This document shows positions 34,574 through 45,308 of a stretch of DNA of 64,000 nucleotides, piece by piece. The DNA comes from Rhodovastum atsumiense (GTDB taxonomy: Bacteria; Pseudomonadota; Alphaproteobacteria; Acetobacterales; Acetobacteraceae): the NCBI RefSeq assembly GCF_937425535.1, contig NZ_OW485601.1:921001-985000 (forward strand), written 5' to 3'. How positions within the stretch are numbered: position 1 is the stretch's first letter; each line of letters starts with the position of its first letter. The position numbers and the translations under genes are program-made. The notes under the pieces were generated by a model. It saw nothing but the letters and a program-made list of their open reading frames with translations, ran no database searches and was not told the origin of the DNA.

Positions 34574-35694
34574 TGCCACCGCTCTCCCGCGCCGACACCT
34601 CGCTGCTGGGCCGCTGGTGGTGGACGGTGGATCGCTGGACCCTGTTCGCGATCGTGACGCTGATCGGCTTCGGCTACGTGATGATGCTGGCGGCGAGCCC
34701 GGCGGTCGCGGAGCGCATCAAGCAGTCCCGCGACATCTTCATCCTCAAGCAGGTGTTCTTCCTCAGCTTCGCCGGGGCCATCGTGGTGGTGGTGTCGCTG
34801 CTGAGCCCGCGCGGCATCCGTCGCCTGGCGCTGGGGGGCTGCTTCATCGCCCTGGTGCTGACCGCCATGACCCTGGTGGCGGGCGTGGAGATCAAGGGCG
34901 CGCGGCGCTGGATCTCCATCCCCGGCCTGTCGCTGCAGCCCAGCGAGTTCCTCAAGCCCTGCTTCGCGGTGATCGCGGCCTGGCTGATCGCCGAGGCCAG
35001 GACGGTGCGCCGCTTCCCGGGCACGCTGCTCGCCTTCTGCGTCTTCGGCGTCATCGCGGTGCTGCTGAAGTCGCAGCCGGACGTGGGCATGCTCGCGGTG
35101 ATCTCGGGCGTGTTCTTCGTGCAGTTGTTCGTGGGCGGGCTCAACATCGTCTTCGTCGGCTTCGGGCTGGCCGGCATGGCCGGCGCCGCAGTCGCCGCCT
35201 ACAGCTTCTTCCCGCATGTGCGCAGCCGCGTGACCCGCTTCCTCGACCCCTCGAGCGGCGACAACTACCAGGTGATGCGCTCGCTGGAGGCGTTCGGCTC
35301 GGGCGGGCTGTGGGGGCGCGGCCCCGGCGAGGGCCGGGTCAAGGACGTGCTGCCCGATGCCCATGCCGACACGGTGTTCGCCGTGGTGGGCGAGGAATTC
35401 GGCATGATCCTGTGCCTGGTGATCCTCGGCCTGTTCGCCTTCATCGTGCTGCGCGGCCTGCTGCGCCTGCTGGCCGAGAACGACATGTACGTGGTCCTGG
35501 CGGCCACCGGGCTGGTGACCAGCTTCGGCCTGCAGGCCTTCGTCAACATGGCCTCGACGCTGCACCTGATCCCGACCAAGGGCATGACCCTGCCCTTCGT
35601 TTCCTATGGCGGGTCCTCGGTGCTGGCGGTGGCGCTGGGGATGGGCATGCTGCTCGCGCTCACGCGCAAGCGCCACAACGGGGAATTGCTATGA
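34570..35694 (+). CDS. ftsW: Septal peptidoglycan polymerase FtsW
   Basis: FtsW is the SEDS-family glycosyltransferase that polymerises septal lipid II together with FtsI. The 374-residue protein has about ten membrane helices. Family motifs are KGARRWISIPGLSLQPSEFLK, KSQPDVGM with the catalytic-region Asp, GEEFGMI and GMTLPFVSYGGSS. A double ATG (34570, 34573) overlaps the murD stop. murG follows by ATGA. Confidence 0.98.
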   Translation: MMPPLSRADTSLLGRWWWTVDRWTLFAIVTLIGFGYVMMLAASPAVAERIKQSRDIFILKQVFFLSFAGAIVVVVSLLSPRGIRRLALGGCFIALVLTAMTLVAGVEIKGARRWISIPGLSLQPSEFLKPCFAVIAAWLIAEARTVRRFPGTLLAFCVFGVIAVLLKSQPDVGMLAVISGVFFVQLFVGGLNIVFVGFGLAGMAGAAVAAYSFFPHVRSRVTRFLDPSSGDNYQVMRSLEAFGSGGLWGRGPGEGRVKDVLPDAHADTVFAVVGEEFGMILCLVILGLFAFIVLRGLLRLLAENDMYVVLAATGLVTSFGLQAFVNMASTLHLIPTKGMTLPFVSYGGSSVLAVALGMGMLLALTRKRHNGELL

Positions 35695-36806
35695 GAGGCC
35701 CGGCGCCGCGCCTGATCGTGATCGCCGCCGGCGGCACCGGCGGACATTTCTTTCCGGCCGAGGCGCTGGCGGCCGCCCTGTCCGGGCGCGGCCACCGCAT
35801 CGCGCTGATGACGGATGCGCGCTCCGGCGGCCTGGACTCGCCAAGCTTCGCCGGAGGCGAGCGCTTCGTGCTGCGCGGCGCCGGCATCGCCGGGCGCGGG
35901 GCGTGGCGCGGGCTGCAGGCGGTGGGGCAGCTCGCCGCCGGCACCTTGCAGGCGCGCGGCATCCTCGCCCGCCTCGATGCCGCGGCGGTGGTCGGCTTCG
36001 GCGGCTATCCGGCGGTCGCCCCGGTGCTGGCGGCGCGCCTGCTGCGCCGGCGCCCGCGCGTGCTGCTGCACGAGCAGAACGCCGTGCTCGGGCGGGCGAA
36101 CCGGGTGCTGGCGCGGCTGGCCGACGGGCTGGCGCTGAGCCATGCCCCGACCTCGCGCCTGCCGCGGGGGGTTCGCACCACGCTTACGGGCAACCCGGTG
36201 CGCCCGGCGGTGGCGGCGCTGGCCGGCCATCCCTATGCCGCGCCCGAGGGGGTGTTCCGCCTGGTTGTGATCGGCGGATCGCTGGGGGCACGGGTGTTCA
36301 GCGACATCGTACCCGCCGCCCTCCGTGCGCTGCCGGCAACGACGCGCGCGCGGCTGCATGTGACGCAGCAGTGCCGCAGCGAGGACCTTGATCGGGTGCG
36401 CGCTGTATACAACAGTATCGGCATTGTTTTTGATCTGCAACCGTTCTTTGCCGATATTGCCGGGCTTCTTTCGCAGGCGCACCTGGTCGTTGCCCGTGCG
36501 GGAGCATCAACTATCGCGGAGCTGGGGGTGATCGGCCGTCCGGCGGTGCTGGTGCCGCTGCCCGGCGCGATCGACGACCATCAGACGGAAAACGCACGCG
36601 CCCTGGTTGCGGCCGGCGGCGCCTGGATGATGCCGCAATCCGAATTCGGCGCCGAAACACTGGCGCAACGTATCGAAACTCTTCTGGCCGCTCCGGCTAT
36701 TCTCTCCAGGGCGGCGCAGGCTGCCGCGGGCTGTGGCATTGCGGACGCGGCATCGCGTCTGGCCGATCTCGTGGAACAGACCATCGCACAGGATTCCGTT
36801 TCATGA
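35691..36806 (+). CDS. murG: Lipid II synthase MurG
   Basis: MurG transfers GlcNAc from UDP-GlcNAc to lipid I on the inner face of the membrane, making lipid II. The N-terminal glycine loop [16 protein letters not shown], the [10 protein letters not shown] block, the [18 protein letters not shown] membrane-binding region and the C-terminal [12 protein letters not shown] nucleotide site are present. Length is 371 residues. Start and stop both overlap neighbours by ATGA. Confidence 0.97.
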   Translation: MRGPAPRLIVIAAGGTGGHFFPAEALAAALSGRGHRIALMTDARSGGLDSPSFAGGERFVLRGAGIAGRGAWRGLQAVGQLAAGTLQARGILARLDAAAVVGFGGYPAVAPVLAARLLRRRPRVLLHEQNAVLGRANRVLARLADGLALSHAPTSRLPRGVRTTLTGNPVRPAVAALAGHPYAAPEGVFRLVVIGGSLGARVFSDIVPAALRALPATTRARLHVTQQCRSEDLDRVRAVYNSIGIVFDLQPFFADIAGLLSQAHLVVARAGASTIAELGVIGRPAVLVPLPGAIDDHQTENARALVAAGGAWMMPQSEFGAETLAQRIETLLAAPAILSRAAQAAAGCGIADAASRLADLVEQTIAQDSVS

Positions 36807-38236
36807 GAGCCCTGCCGCTGTCCATTGGCACCATTCATTTCGTCGGCATCGGCGGCATCGGCATGTCCGGCATCGCCGAGGTCCTGCACAATCTCGGCTA
36901 TGCGGTCCAGGGCAGCGACCTCGCCGAGAGCGCGAATGTCCGCCGGCTGCGCGAGACCGGCATCGCCGTCGCGGTCGGGCATGACGCGCGCAACCTGGGC
37001 GAGGCGCAGGTGGTGGTCGTCTCCACCGCGGTGAAGCCGGACAACCCGGAAGTGCAGGCGGCGCGGGCGCGGATGATCCCGGTGGTGCGGCGCGCCGAGA
37101 TGCTGGCCGAGCTGATGCGGCTGCGATGGTCGATCGCGGTCGGCGGCACGCATGGCAAGACCACCACGACCAGCCTGATCGCCACCGTGCTGGAAGCGGC
37201 GCGGCTCGACCCCACCGTCATCAACGGCGGCATCATCAACGCCTACGGCACCAACACGCGGCTCGGCTCGGGCGAGTGGATGGTGGTGGAGGCCGACGAG
37301 AGCGACGGCAGCTTCCTGCGCCTGCCCGCGGTGATCGCGGTGGTCACCAACATGGATGCCGAGCACCTCGACCACTGGGGCACCGGCGAGGCCATGATCG
37401 CGGGCTACGAGCACTTCGTGCAGAATATTCCGTTCTATGGCTTCGCCGTACTGTGCATCGACCACCCGGCGGTGCAGCAGATGATCCCGCGCCTGTCCGA
37501 CCGGCGCATCATCACCTACGGCCTGTCGCCGCAGGCCGATATCCGCGCCGAGCGCGTGGTGGCCGACAAGCTGGGTGCCACCTTCGAGGTGACGGTGGCC
37601 GACCGCGCCCGCAACCGCACCCGCAAGATGGGGCCGTTCCGCCTGCCGATGCTGGGCAACCACAACGTTCAGAACGCGCTGGCCGCGGTCGCCATCGCCT
37701 CCGAGATGGAAATCGACGACGCCACCCTGCGCAGTGCCTTCGCCTCCTTCCGCGGGGTGAAGCGGCGCTTCACCAAGACCGGCGAGGCCGGCGGCATCAC
37801 CGTGATCGACGATTACGGCCATCATCCGGTGGAGATCGCCGCGGTGCTGAAAGCGGCGCGGCAGGCCGGCGCGCGCGACGTGGTGGCGGTGATGCAGCCG
37901 CACCGCTATTCGCGCCTGCAGACCCTGTTCGAGCAGTTCTGCACCTGCATGAACGACGCCGGCACGGTGATCGTCGCCGATGTCTATGCCGCGGGAGAAC
38001 AACCGATCCCGGGGGTGAACCGCGACGCGCTGGTCGAGGGGCTGCGCGCGCACGGCCATCGCAGCGTGGTGCCGCTGCCCGGGCCCGAGCACCTCGCCGA
38101 AATGGTGCATGCCATCGCCCGTTCCGGCGACTTCGTGGTCTGCCTGGGGGCGGGCAACATCACCCAATGGGCGGCTTCCCTGCCCGCGCAGCTTACGGAG
38201 CTGCAGGGCGGCCAGACGCGGCGGGCGGCATCGTGA
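36803..38236 (+). CDS. murC: UDP-MurNAc:L-alanine ligase
   Basis: MurC performs the first amino-acid addition to UDP-MurNAc. [17 protein letters not shown] marks the N-terminal domain, [14 protein letters not shown] the ATP loop, [10 protein letters not shown] the Mg/substrate region, and [18 protein letters not shown] the C-terminal domain. Length is 477 residues. ATGA joins it to murG and GTGA to murB. Confidence 0.98.
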   Translation: MRALPLSIGTIHFVGIGGIGMSGIAEVLHNLGYAVQGSDLAESANVRRLRETGIAVAVGHDARNLGEAQVVVVSTAVKPDNPEVQAARARMIPVVRRAEMLAELMRLRWSIAVGGTHGKTTTTSLIATVLEAARLDPTVINGGIINAYGTNTRLGSGEWMVVEADESDGSFLRLPAVIAVVTNMDAEHLDHWGTGEAMIAGYEHFVQNIPFYGFAVLCIDHPAVQQMIPRLSDRRIITYGLSPQADIRAERVVADKLGATFEVTVADRARNRTRKMGPFRLPMLGNHNVQNALAAVAIASEMEIDDATLRSAFASFRGVKRRFTKTGEAGGITVIDDYGHHPVEIAAVLKAARQAGARDVVAVMQPHRYSRLQTLFEQFCTCMNDAGTVIVADVYAAGEQPIPGVNRDALVEGLRAHGHRSVVPLPGPEHLAEMVHAIARSGDFVVCLGAGNITQWAASLPAQLTELQGGQTRRAAS

Positions 38237-39192
38237 CGGGGGCAGCCCTCACCCATCTGATCGACCAACTGCCGCAGTTGCGCGGCCGCGCCCATGCCGA
38301 TGCGATGCTCGCGCCGACCACCTGGTTCCGCGTCGGCGGCCCGGCCGAGGTACTGGTGCGGCCGGCCGACGACGACGACCTCTGCGCCTTCCTGGCAGCC
38401 CTGCCGCCGGGCCTGCCGGTGCTGCCGATCGGTGCCGCCTCCAACCTGATCGTGCGCGACGGCGGCGTGCCGGGGGTGGTGGTGAAGCTCGCCCGCGGCT
38501 TCGGCGAGATCCGCCTCGAGGCGGACGGCATCGTGGCCGGCGCGGCGGCGCTGGACGTGACCGTGGCCGAGCACGCCGCGGCGGCGGGGCTCGCCGGGCT
38601 CGAATTCCTGTCCGGCATCCCGGGCACCATCGGCGGCGCGGTGGCGATGAACGCCGGCGCCTTTGGCAGCGATGTCGCCGGCACGCTCGACTGGGCCGAG
38701 ATCGTGACACGGTCGGGCGAGAAGCGGCGCTGCGGCGTGCACGAGCTCGGGCTGAGCTACCGCCATTCCTCCCTGCCGCCCGGCGGGGTGGTGGTGCGGG
38801 CCCGCTTCCGCGCCCAGCCCGGCGATCCCGCGACGATCGCCACCCGCATCGCCGAGATCCGCGCGCATCGCGAGGCCACCCAGCCGGTGCGCGCCCGCAC
38901 CGGCGGATCGACCTTCCGCAACCCGCCCGGAATGAAGGCGTGGGAGCTGATCGAGGCCGCCGGCTGCCGCGGCCTGGCGCGCGGCGGGGCGCAGGTGTCG
39001 ACGAAGCACTGCAACTTCCTGATCAACACCGGCGGTGCCACCGCCTCCGACATCGAGGGGCTGGGCGAGGAGGTCCGTCGCCGCGTGCGCGAGGCCAGCG
39101 GCGTGGAGCTGGAATGGGAAATCAGGCGGATCGGGGTGCCGGGCGCCCCCGCCGGTCCGGCCACGCTCCCGCACAAGGAGAACGAGACATGA
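38233..39192 (+). CDS. murB: UDP-N-acetylenolpyruvoylglucosamine reductase
   Basis: MurB is an FAD enzyme that reduces the enolpyruvyl group with NADPH to make UDP-MurNAc. [16 protein letters not shown] and [16 protein letters not shown] bind [21 protein letters not shown] and GGSTFRNP include substrate and catalytic residues. The 319-residue type I enzyme starts at GTG 38233 within the murC stop and overlaps ddl by ATGA. MurA is not in the window. Confidence 0.97.
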   Translation: MTGAALTHLIDQLPQLRGRAHADAMLAPTTWFRVGGPAEVLVRPADDDDLCAFLAALPPGLPVLPIGAASNLIVRDGGVPGVVVKLARGFGEIRLEADGIVAGAAALDVTVAEHAAAAGLAGLEFLSGIPGTIGGAVAMNAGAFGSDVAGTLDWAEIVTRSGEKRRCGVHELGLSYRHSSLPPGGVVVRARFRAQPGDPATIATRIAEIRAHREATQPVRARTGGSTFRNPPGMKAWELIEAAGCRGLARGGAQVSTKHCNFLINTGGATASDIEGLGEEVRRRVREASGVELEWEIRRIGVPGAPAGPATLPHKENET

Positions 39193-40106
39193 CCCGGGTC
39201 GCGGTTCTCTACGGCGGCATCTCGACCGAACGCGAGGTCTCGCTGGCTTCGGGACAGCAGGTGGCGCGGGCGCTGCGCGAAGCCGGCTACGAGGTCGTGC
39301 CGGTCGAGGTGGGCGATGACCTGCGCGCGGTGATCGCGGCGCTCGATCCACGGCCGGACGTGGTGTTCAACGCCCTGCACGGGCGGTTCGGCGAGGATGG
39401 CGCGATCCAGGGCGTGCTCGACTGGCTTGGCATCCCCTACACCCATTCCGGGGTGCGGGCCTCGGCGCTGGCGATGGACAAGGGCGCCGCCAAGGCGGTG
39501 TTCGCCGCCGCCGGGCTGCCGGTGCCGCGCGGCCGGGTGGTCGATGTCGCCGCCCTGGAGCACGCCGATCCGATGCCCCTGCCCTATGTCGTCAAACCAT
39601 TGAACGAAGGATCCTCGGTCGGGGTCACGATCCTGCGTGAAGGGGACAACCGCCGTGCTTCCGTTGCGTCGGGATGGCACTGGGGAGCGCAGGCGATGGT
39701 GGAGGAATACATCCCCGGCCGCGAGCTGACGGTGGGCGTAATGGGCGAACAGGCGCTGGCGGTGACCGAGATTCTTGCCAGCCACAGTTTTTACGATTAC
39801 GAATCGAAATATGCGGATGGCGGCTCGCGCCATGTCGTCCCGGCCGCGATTCCCCCTGAAACCACGGCGCGCGCGCTGGAGGTGGCCGTTGCAGCCCATC
39901 GTGCTCTTGGCTGCCGTGGCGCAAGCCGGGCGGATTTCCGCTATGATGACACCGCGGGCGAACCCGGCCGGCTGGTGCTGCTGGAAGTCAACACCCAACC
40001 TGGCATGACGCCGACCTCGCTGTTGCCCGAGCAGGCTGCCTATCGCGGCATGAGCTTCCCGCAGCTTTGCGCCTGGATGGTGGAGAACGCCGCATGTCGC
40101 GCGTGA
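39189..40106 (+). CDS. ddl: D-alanine--D-alanine ligase
   Basis: Ddl makes the D-Ala-D-Ala dipeptide used by MurF, with an ATP-grasp fold. LYGGISTEREVSLASG is the N-terminal signature, ALHGRFGEDGAIQG the second, YVVKPLNEGSSVGV the ATP-binding loop, and LLEVNTQPGMTPTSL the metal-binding C-terminus. The 305-residue length is typical of DdlB. It overlaps murB by ATGA, and ftsQ starts 13 bases before its stop. Confidence 0.98.
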   Translation: MTRVAVLYGGISTEREVSLASGQQVARALREAGYEVVPVEVGDDLRAVIAALDPRPDVVFNALHGRFGEDGAIQGVLDWLGIPYTHSGVRASALAMDKGAAKAVFAAAGLPVPRGRVVDVAALEHADPMPLPYVVKPLNEGSSVGVTILREGDNRRASVASGWHWGAQAMVEEYIPGRELTVGVMGEQALAVTEILASHSFYDYESKYADGGSRHVVPAAIPPETTARALEVAVAAHRALGCRGASRADFRYDDTAGEPGRLVLLEVNTQPGMTPTSLLPEQAAYRGMSFPQLCAWMVENAACRA

Positions 40107-40981
40107 AACCCGCCCCCCGCACCAGGCCGGGTACCGCCTACCCGGCTTCGCGCATGCCGGACCGGCCCGGCTGGTGGCGCCTGCTGTGGAAGCGGCAACG
40201 CTGGCTGGTGCGGCCGGGACTGGCGCTGCTCGGGCTCGCCGCGATCGGCGGCGGCGGCTACGTCGCGGTGCAGTCGATCGGCCAGGGCGAGAGCTTCCGT
40301 GAACGGTTCGGCCATGCCACGGCGCATCTGGGCCTGCGCGTGCAGCAGGTGACGATCGAGGGCCGCCAGAAGACCCCCGAGCCGTTGCTGTGGGCGGCGC
40401 TGGGCGTGCGCACCGGCGAACCGATCCTCGGCTATTCCATCGACGCCGCGCGCGCGCGCATCGAGCGCATCAACTGGGTGCAGAGCGTCACCGTGGAACG
40501 GCGCCTGCCCGGCACGATCCGCGTGCAACTGCAGGAGCGGCGCCCCTTCGCCGTGTGGCAGTTGCACGGCAAGTTCACCCTGGTCGACCGCGGCGGCGAG
40601 GTGGTGACCGATTCCGACGTGGCCTCCTTCGCCCGCGACGTGCCGCTGGTGGTGGGCCCGGGCGCCCCGGCCGCGGCGGCGGCGCTGATCGACGCGCTCG
40701 CCGTCTATCCGGAGATCATGTCGCGCATGGTCGCCGCGGTGCGGGTGGGCGAGCGGCGCTGGAACCTGCGGATGAACAACGGCGCCGACGTGCTGCTGCC
40801 GGAAGGGGCGGAGGCGCCGGCCCTGGCCAAGCTTGCCGAGATGCACGCCAACCTCGCCTTGCTCGACCGGCCGCTGCAGGTGGTGGATCTGCGCCTGGCC
40901 GACCGGCTGGTGGTGCGTCCCCAGCCGCAACCCGACCGCACCGACCCCAAGGACGGCAAGCCCGTGCGGAAGTCGACATGA
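40094..40981 (+). CDS. ftsQ: Cell-division protein FtsQ
   Basis: FtsQ is a bitopic divisome hub that binds FtsB and FtsL. A basic cytoplasmic start of about 45 residues, one membrane helix (PGLALLGLAAIGGGGYVAVQ), a POTRA domain (QVTIEGRQKTPEPLL to VQLQERRPFAVW) and the FtsQ/DivIB domain are seen. Length is 295 residues. ATG at 40094 was chosen over 40067 because GGAG lies eight bases upstream and the overlap with ddl is then only 13 bases. Its stop is embedded in the start of a ten-codon ORF that runs to ftsA. Confidence 0.94.
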   Translation: MSRVKPAPRTRPGTAYPASRMPDRPGWWRLLWKRQRWLVRPGLALLGLAAIGGGGYVAVQSIGQGESFRERFGHATAHLGLRVQQVTIEGRQKTPEPLLWAALGVRTGEPILGYSIDAARARIERINWVQSVTVERRLPGTIRVQLQERRPFAVWQLHGKFTLVDRGGEVVTDSDVASFARDVPLVVGPGAPAAAAALIDALAVYPEIMSRMVAAVRVGERRWNLRMNNGADVLLPEGAEAPALAKLAEMHANLALLDRPLQVVDLRLADRLVVRPQPQPDRTDPKDGKPVRKST

Positions 40982-41010
40982 TGCAGCATGGCATGAAAGG
41001 CGCGACATGA
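40978..41010 (+). CDS. Ten-codon relay ORF between ftsQ and ftsA
   Basis: ATG at 40978 overlaps the ftsQ TGA (40979-40981), the frame encodes [10 protein letters not shown], and its TGA (41008-41010) overlaps the ftsA ATG (41007). The peptide itself need not matter. The layout would let ribosomes ending ftsQ restart and end exactly at the ftsA start, preserving the ATGA coupling used throughout the cluster. An AAAGG ribosome site for ftsA lies inside it. Confidence 0.4.
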   Translation: MMQHGMKGAT

Positions 41011-42308
41011 ACGACATGTCACGGCGCGTGCCACCGCCGGCCCTCGATCCGCCCGAACCGCCGGCGCGCAACCGGCCGCGCCCGTCCGGCGCCTTCGGCG
41101 TGCTCGACATCGGCACCACCAAGATCGTCTGCATCATCGGCCGGGTGGAATCGGATTTCACCCTGCGCGTGCTGGGCTTCGGCTGGCAGAAGGGCCGCGG
41201 CGTACGCGGCGGCGGCATCACCGACATCGAGGAAGCCGAGCGCGCCATCCGCGCCGCGGTCGGCCAGGCGGAGGAGATGGCGGGCACGCGGCTGCGCGCG
41301 GTCACCGCCAACCTCTCCTGCGGCCAGCCCGAGAGCCGGCTGTTCAACGTGCAATGGCCGGTGGGCGGGCGCGCCGTCACCGACAGCGACATCCGCCGCG
41401 TGCTGCTGGAAGGCCGCGCCCGGGCGCTGTGCGAGGGGCGCGAGATCATCCACGCCCTGCCGCTCGCCTTCACCGCCGACGACATGCAGGGGGTCGCCGA
41501 TCCGCGCGGCCTGCACTGCGAGACCCTGAGCACCCGGCTGCACGTGGTCGATGCCGTCTCCACCGCGCTGCGCACGCTCGGGGCGGCGATGGCACGCTGC
41601 GACCTGGATGTGGCGGAGCTGGTCTCCGCGCCGATGGCGGCGGGCATGGCGACCCTGGTCGAGGACGAGAAGCAGCTCGGCGCCACCGTGCTCGACATGG
41701 GCGGGGGCACCACCGGGATGGCGGTGTTCGCCGAGGGGCAGTTGCTGCACACCGCGCAACTGCCGGTGGGCGGCGTGCACGTCACCAACGACATCGCCCG
41801 CATCCTCTCCACCCCGGTGGCTCATGCCGAGCGATTGAAGACGTTGTACGGGAGCGCGCAGATTTCTCCCGACGACGAGCGTGAGATGCTGCCCGTGCCG
41901 CTGGTCGGCGAGGAGGAACATCAGATCGCCAAGGTCCCACGCAGCATGGTGGTGAACATCATCCGGCCTCGGCTGGAAGAAACGTTCGAAATGGTGAAGG
42001 AGCGGCTGGATGGCTCGGGCCTGGGGAGGGTTGCCGGAACGCGCGTGGTGCTGACCGGCGGGGCAAGCCAGCTTTCGGGTGCGCGCGAGATGGCGGCACG
42101 CATCCTCGGACGGCAGGTGCGACTGGGGCGCCCGACCTCGGTACGCGACCTGCCCGATTCGGCAGCGGGGCCGGCCTTCGCGACGGCCGTTGGACTGCTG
42201 GCCTGGGCAGCGGGTGAGGGCCGCACGCTGCACGGCATCGATCTGGAAGCCGAACGACAGGGCGGGTGGATGCGCCGTGTCGTCGATTTCCTGCGAGAAC
42301 GACTGTGA
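41007..42308 (+). CDS. ftsA: Cell-division protein FtsA
   Basis: FtsA is the actin-like ATPase that anchors FtsZ to the membrane. The phosphate-1 motif [16 protein letters not shown], the 1C domain, the phosphate-2 block [15 protein letters not shown] and the adenosine motif [17 protein letters not shown] are present. The C-terminus [15 protein letters not shown] is a good amphipathic membrane-targeting helix. Length is 433 residues with a Pro-rich start. ATG at 41007 has AAAGG upstream; the alternative at 41016 is close by. Confidence 0.97.
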   Translation: MNDMSRRVPPPALDPPEPPARNRPRPSGAFGVLDIGTTKIVCIIGRVESDFTLRVLGFGWQKGRGVRGGGITDIEEAERAIRAAVGQAEEMAGTRLRAVTANLSCGQPESRLFNVQWPVGGRAVTDSDIRRVLLEGRARALCEGREIIHALPLAFTADDMQGVADPRGLHCETLSTRLHVVDAVSTALRTLGAAMARCDLDVAELVSAPMAAGMATLVEDEKQLGATVLDMGGGTTGMAVFAEGQLLHTAQLPVGGVHVTNDIARILSTPVAHAERLKTLYGSAQISPDDEREMLPVPLVGEEEHQIAKVPRSMVVNIIRPRLEETFEMVKERLDGSGLGRVAGTRVVLTGGASQLSGAREMAARILGRQVRLGRPTSVRDLPDSAAGPAFATAVGLLAWAAGEGRTLHGIDLEAERQGGWMRRVVDFLRERL

Positions 42309-42366
42309 CGAAGGCGCGAATCGAGCTCACATTTGCAATCGGAACCCCAAGAAGGGGGGAGAACGG

Positions 42367-43950
42367 ATGACCCTGAACCTGACGATCCCGCAGAACCTGC
42401 ACACCGACTTCACCCCGCGCATCACCGTGATCGGGGTGGGCGGTGGTGGCACGAACGCCGTGGACAACATGATCGCCATGAACCTTCAGGGCGTGGAGTT
42501 CGTGGTGGCCAACACGGATGCACAGCAATTGCTGCATTCGACCGCCAACCGGCGCGTTCAGCTCGGCCCGCACATCACGCAGGGGCTTGGCGCCGGCGCC
42601 AAGCCGGAGATCGGCCGCGCCGCCGCCGAGGAAGCCGCTGACGAGCTGTACCGCCATCTCGACGGGGCGCACATGGTGTTCATCACCGCCGGCATGGGCG
42701 GTGGCACCGGCACCGGGGCGGCACCGGTGATCGCGCGCATGGCCCGTGAGAAGAACATCCTCACGGTCGGCGTGGTGACCAAGCCCTTCACCTTCGAGGG
42801 TCAGCGCCGCGCGCGCGCCGCCGACGAAGGCATCAACGAGCTGCAGCAATACGTCGACACGCTGATCGTCATCCCCAACCAGAACCTGTTCCGACTGGCC
42901 AACGAGCGCACCGGCTGGAAGGAAGCCTTCAAGATGGCCGACAACGTCCTCTACATGGGCGTGCGCGGCGTCACCGACCTGATGGTCGCCCCTGGCCTGG
43001 TCAATCTCGACTTCGCCGATATCCGCACCGTGATGGCGGAGATGGGCAAGGCGATGATGGGCACCGGCGAGGCCGAGGGCGAGAACCGCGCCATCCGCGC
43101 CGCCGAGGCCGCGATCAGCAACCCGCTGCTCGAGGACACCAGCATGGCCGGCGCGCGCGGCCTGCTGATCAACATCACCGGCGGCGAGGACATGACGCTG
43201 TTCGAGGTCGACCAGGCCGCGAACCGCATCCGCGAGGAAGTCGACGAGGAAGCCAACATCATCTTCGGCTCGGCGGTGGACGACACGCTGAACGGCAAGA
43301 TCCGCGTCTCGGTGGTGGCGACCGGCATCGACACCCCGTCGCAGAAGGTGGCGGAGAAGCCGAAGCTGGTGGCGGTGGCCGGCGGCGCGGCGAGCGCGGT
43401 CGCGAGCGCCTCGGCCGGGGCCAATGGCGCGCCGCTCGGCGTCATGGCCGCCCCGCCCGTCTCTCCGCGCCCGGGCGTCCCCGGCGCCTCGCCACAGGCC
43501 CGCCTGCAGCCCTCGCGGCCGGTCATCGCCGCCGGTCCGGGCCCGCGCCTGGCCGGCGGCGCGGCCGTGGCCACCGCCCATGCCGCACCGGTGATGGCGG
43601 CGGAAGCCGAGCCGGTGGCCGCCGCGCATGGCTACGAGGAAGAGGCCGAGCCGGCTGCCCCGGCCCGGCCGCACGTGGTGCCGCAGCCCCGCGCGGCGGC
43701 GCCACGCCCGGCCTATGGCGAGGCGGAAGCGGCGCAGCCGCCGCGCAAGAGCCTGTTCGGCATCGTCACCGGCGCGATCCGCGGCAGCCTGCCGGCGCAA
43801 CCGGGGGCCGCTCCGGCCACCAGCCAGCGCACCGACCCCTCGCTGCACGAAGCCCCGCGCGAAGCACCGGTCCGGGCCAATGTCCGGCAGGCAGCCGGCG
43901 AGGAAATGGGCATCGACATCCCCGCCTTCCTGCGCCGCCAGTCTTCCTGA
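42367..43950 (+). CDS. ftsZ: Cell-division GTPase FtsZ
   Basis: FtsZ is the tubulin homologue that forms the Z ring. The N-terminal [14 protein letters not shown], the tubulin motif GGGTGTG (about residues 111-117) and the synergy loop region [11 protein letters not shown] are all present. After the core (about 320 residues) comes an Ala/Pro-rich linker of roughly 190 residues, then the conserved tail [11 protein letters not shown] that binds FtsA. The 527-residue length reflects the long linker, as in several alphaproteobacteria. A strong GGGGGAG ribosome site precedes the ATG. A perfect terminator stem follows, closing the dcw operon. Confidence 0.98.
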   Translation: MTLNLTIPQNLHTDFTPRITVIGVGGGGTNAVDNMIAMNLQGVEFVVANTDAQQLLHSTANRRVQLGPHITQGLGAGAKPEIGRAAAEEAADELYRHLDGAHMVFITAGMGGGTGTGAAPVIARMAREKNILTVGVVTKPFTFEGQRRARAADEGINELQQYVDTLIVIPNQNLFRLANERTGWKEAFKMADNVLYMGVRGVTDLMVAPGLVNLDFADIRTVMAEMGKAMMGTGEAEGENRAIRAAEAAISNPLLEDTSMAGARGLLINITGGEDMTLFEVDQAANRIREEVDEEANIIFGSAVDDTLNGKIRVSVVATGIDTPSQKVAEKPKLVAVAGGAASAVASASAGANGAPLGVMAAPPVSPRPGVPGASPQARLQPSRPVIAAGPGPRLAGGAAVATAHAAPVMAAEAEPVAAAHGYEEEAEPAAPARPHVVPQPRAAAPRPAYGEAEAAQPPRKSLFGIVTGAIRGSLPAQPGAAPATSQRTDPSLHEAPREAPVRANVRQAAGEEMGIDIPAFLRRQSS

Positions 43951-43975
43951 CCACCCGGCCAACCGCCTGCCCTTC

Positions 43976-44014
43976 CCCCCGGGATGCGAAGCCCTCGCAT
44001 CCCGGGGGTTTCAT
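43976..44014 (+). terminator. Rho-independent terminator after ftsZ
   Basis: A perfect 14-base-pair stem (43976-43989 with 43995-44008), loop AGCCC, then TTTCATTT. It begins 26 bases after the ftsZ stop and is the strongest stem at the end of the dcw cluster. Confidence 0.85.
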
Positions 44015-44059
44015 TTCCGCTCTTTCGCATTGCAGCACCACCCCGCCATATCCGCGCCA

Positions 44060-44115
44060 TAATTGCTGTAAGATCAGGTGGTTGCGGTGAAATATTCAGC
44101 AATAATCATTGACTG
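44060..44115 (+). promoter_or_regulatory. AT-rich promoter region of lpxC
   Basis: Between the ftsZ terminator and lpxC, an AT-rich patch holds ATTGCTG (44062-44068) and CAGCAAT (44097-44103) as an inverted repeat, plus TTGCGG (44082) and TTGACT (44109-44114) as possible -35 elements. No single promoter stands out. The rest of the 300-base gap shows nothing else I can name. Confidence 0.3.
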
Positions 44116-44250
44116 GAACGGTCCATCCGTCCCCCCTAGCTTCCCCGTCACGGCGCAGCAGGCGCCGGCCTGACTGCAAAGCCCCATGCAGGAGCGGCCC
44201 TCCGGGCCTGCCTTGCGGACGGGCGGGGACCGACGGGAAAGACCGACACG

Positions 44251-45240
44251 ATGGATGGGCTGCCGCAGACATTTCGCCTGGAGACCGCCGCCTTCGGCGC
44301 CGCGCCGCGCCTGGCGGGACTCGGCTTCGGCATGCAGCGCACGCTCCGCAATGCCATCTCCTGCGTCGGCGTCGGGCTGCATTCCGGCCGCAAGGTATCG
44401 CTCTCTTTGCGCCCCGCGCCCGCCGATACCGGCATCGTGGTGCGCCGCACCGACCTCGGCATCGACATCCCGGCGCGCTGGGACAACGTCGTCGACACCC
44501 GCCTGTGCACCGTGCTCGGCCTGCCGGGCCAGCCGGCGCACCGGGTCGGCACGGTCGAGCATGTGCTGGCCGCGCTCGCCGGGTGCGGCGTGCATAACGC
44601 CGTGCTGGAAGTCGATGCGCCGGAGATGCCCATCCTCGACGGCTCGGCGGCGGCCTTCGTGTTCCTGATCGACTGCGCCGGCATCGTCGAACAGGACCAG
44701 CCGCTGCGGGCGATCGAGGTGCTGCGGCCGGTGCGGGTCAGCCAGGGCGACGCCTACGCCGAATTGCGCCCGGGCGTGCATGGGTTCGACATCGCCGGCT
44801 CCATCGCCTTCGAGGCCGAGGCGATCGGGCGACAGGCGCTGACCCTGCGCCTGTCCGAGACCAGCTTCCGCACCGACCTGGCACGGGCGCGCACCTTCGC
44901 CCTGGCCGCCGAAATCGACAGCCTGCGGGCCGCCGGCCTCGCGCGCGGCGGCAGCCTCGACAACGCCGTGGTGGTGGACGGCGCCCAGGTGCTGAACCCG
45001 GCCGGCCTGCGCATGCAGGACGAATTCGTCCGCCACAAGCTGCTCGACGTGGTCGGCGACCTGTCGCTGGCCGGCGCGCCGCTGCGCGCGCGCCTGCTGG
45101 CGCACCGCCCCGGCCATGCGCTGAACAACCGCCTGCTGCACGCGTTGTTCGCCGATGCCGCCAACTGGCGCTTCGCCCCGCAGCCTGAGCCGCTCGCGAG
45201 CTGGCACGCCGGCCTCCCCGCCGCGGCGGCGCCGGTCTGA
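44251..45240 (+). CDS. lpxC: UDP-3-O-acyl-N-acetylglucosamine deacetylase
   Basis: LpxC catalyses the committed step of lipid A synthesis, a zinc-dependent deacetylation. GVGLHSGRKVSLSLRPAPADTGI is the start of the enzyme fold (about residue 40 onward). Zinc and catalytic residues lie in GTVEHVLAALAGCGVHN and DEFVRHKLLDVVGDLSL. The first about 25 residues are an extra polar extension, so translation could start at the downstream ATG in GFGMQRTLRN. Length is 329 residues as annotated. Presence of LpxC shows the cell makes lipopolysaccharide. Confidence 0.96.
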   Translation: MDGLPQTFRLETAAFGAAPRLAGLGFGMQRTLRNAISCVGVGLHSGRKVSLSLRPAPADTGIVVRRTDLGIDIPARWDNVVDTRLCTVLGLPGQPAHRVGTVEHVLAALAGCGVHNAVLEVDAPEMPILDGSAAAFVFLIDCAGIVEQDQPLRAIEVLRPVRVSQGDAYAELRPGVHGFDIAGSIAFEAEAIGRQALTLRLSETSFRTDLARARTFALAAEIDSLRAAGLARGGSLDNAVVVDGAQVLNPAGLRMQDEFVRHKLLDVVGDLSLAGAPLRARLLAHRPGHALNNRLLHALFADAANWRFAPQPEPLASWHAGLPAAAAPV

Positions 45241-45308
45241 TCGCGGGCGCTGCCGGCTTCGCCCGTGGCGCCGGCATGCTATAAGCGCGCGGTTTCACAG
45301 CTTCGGTG

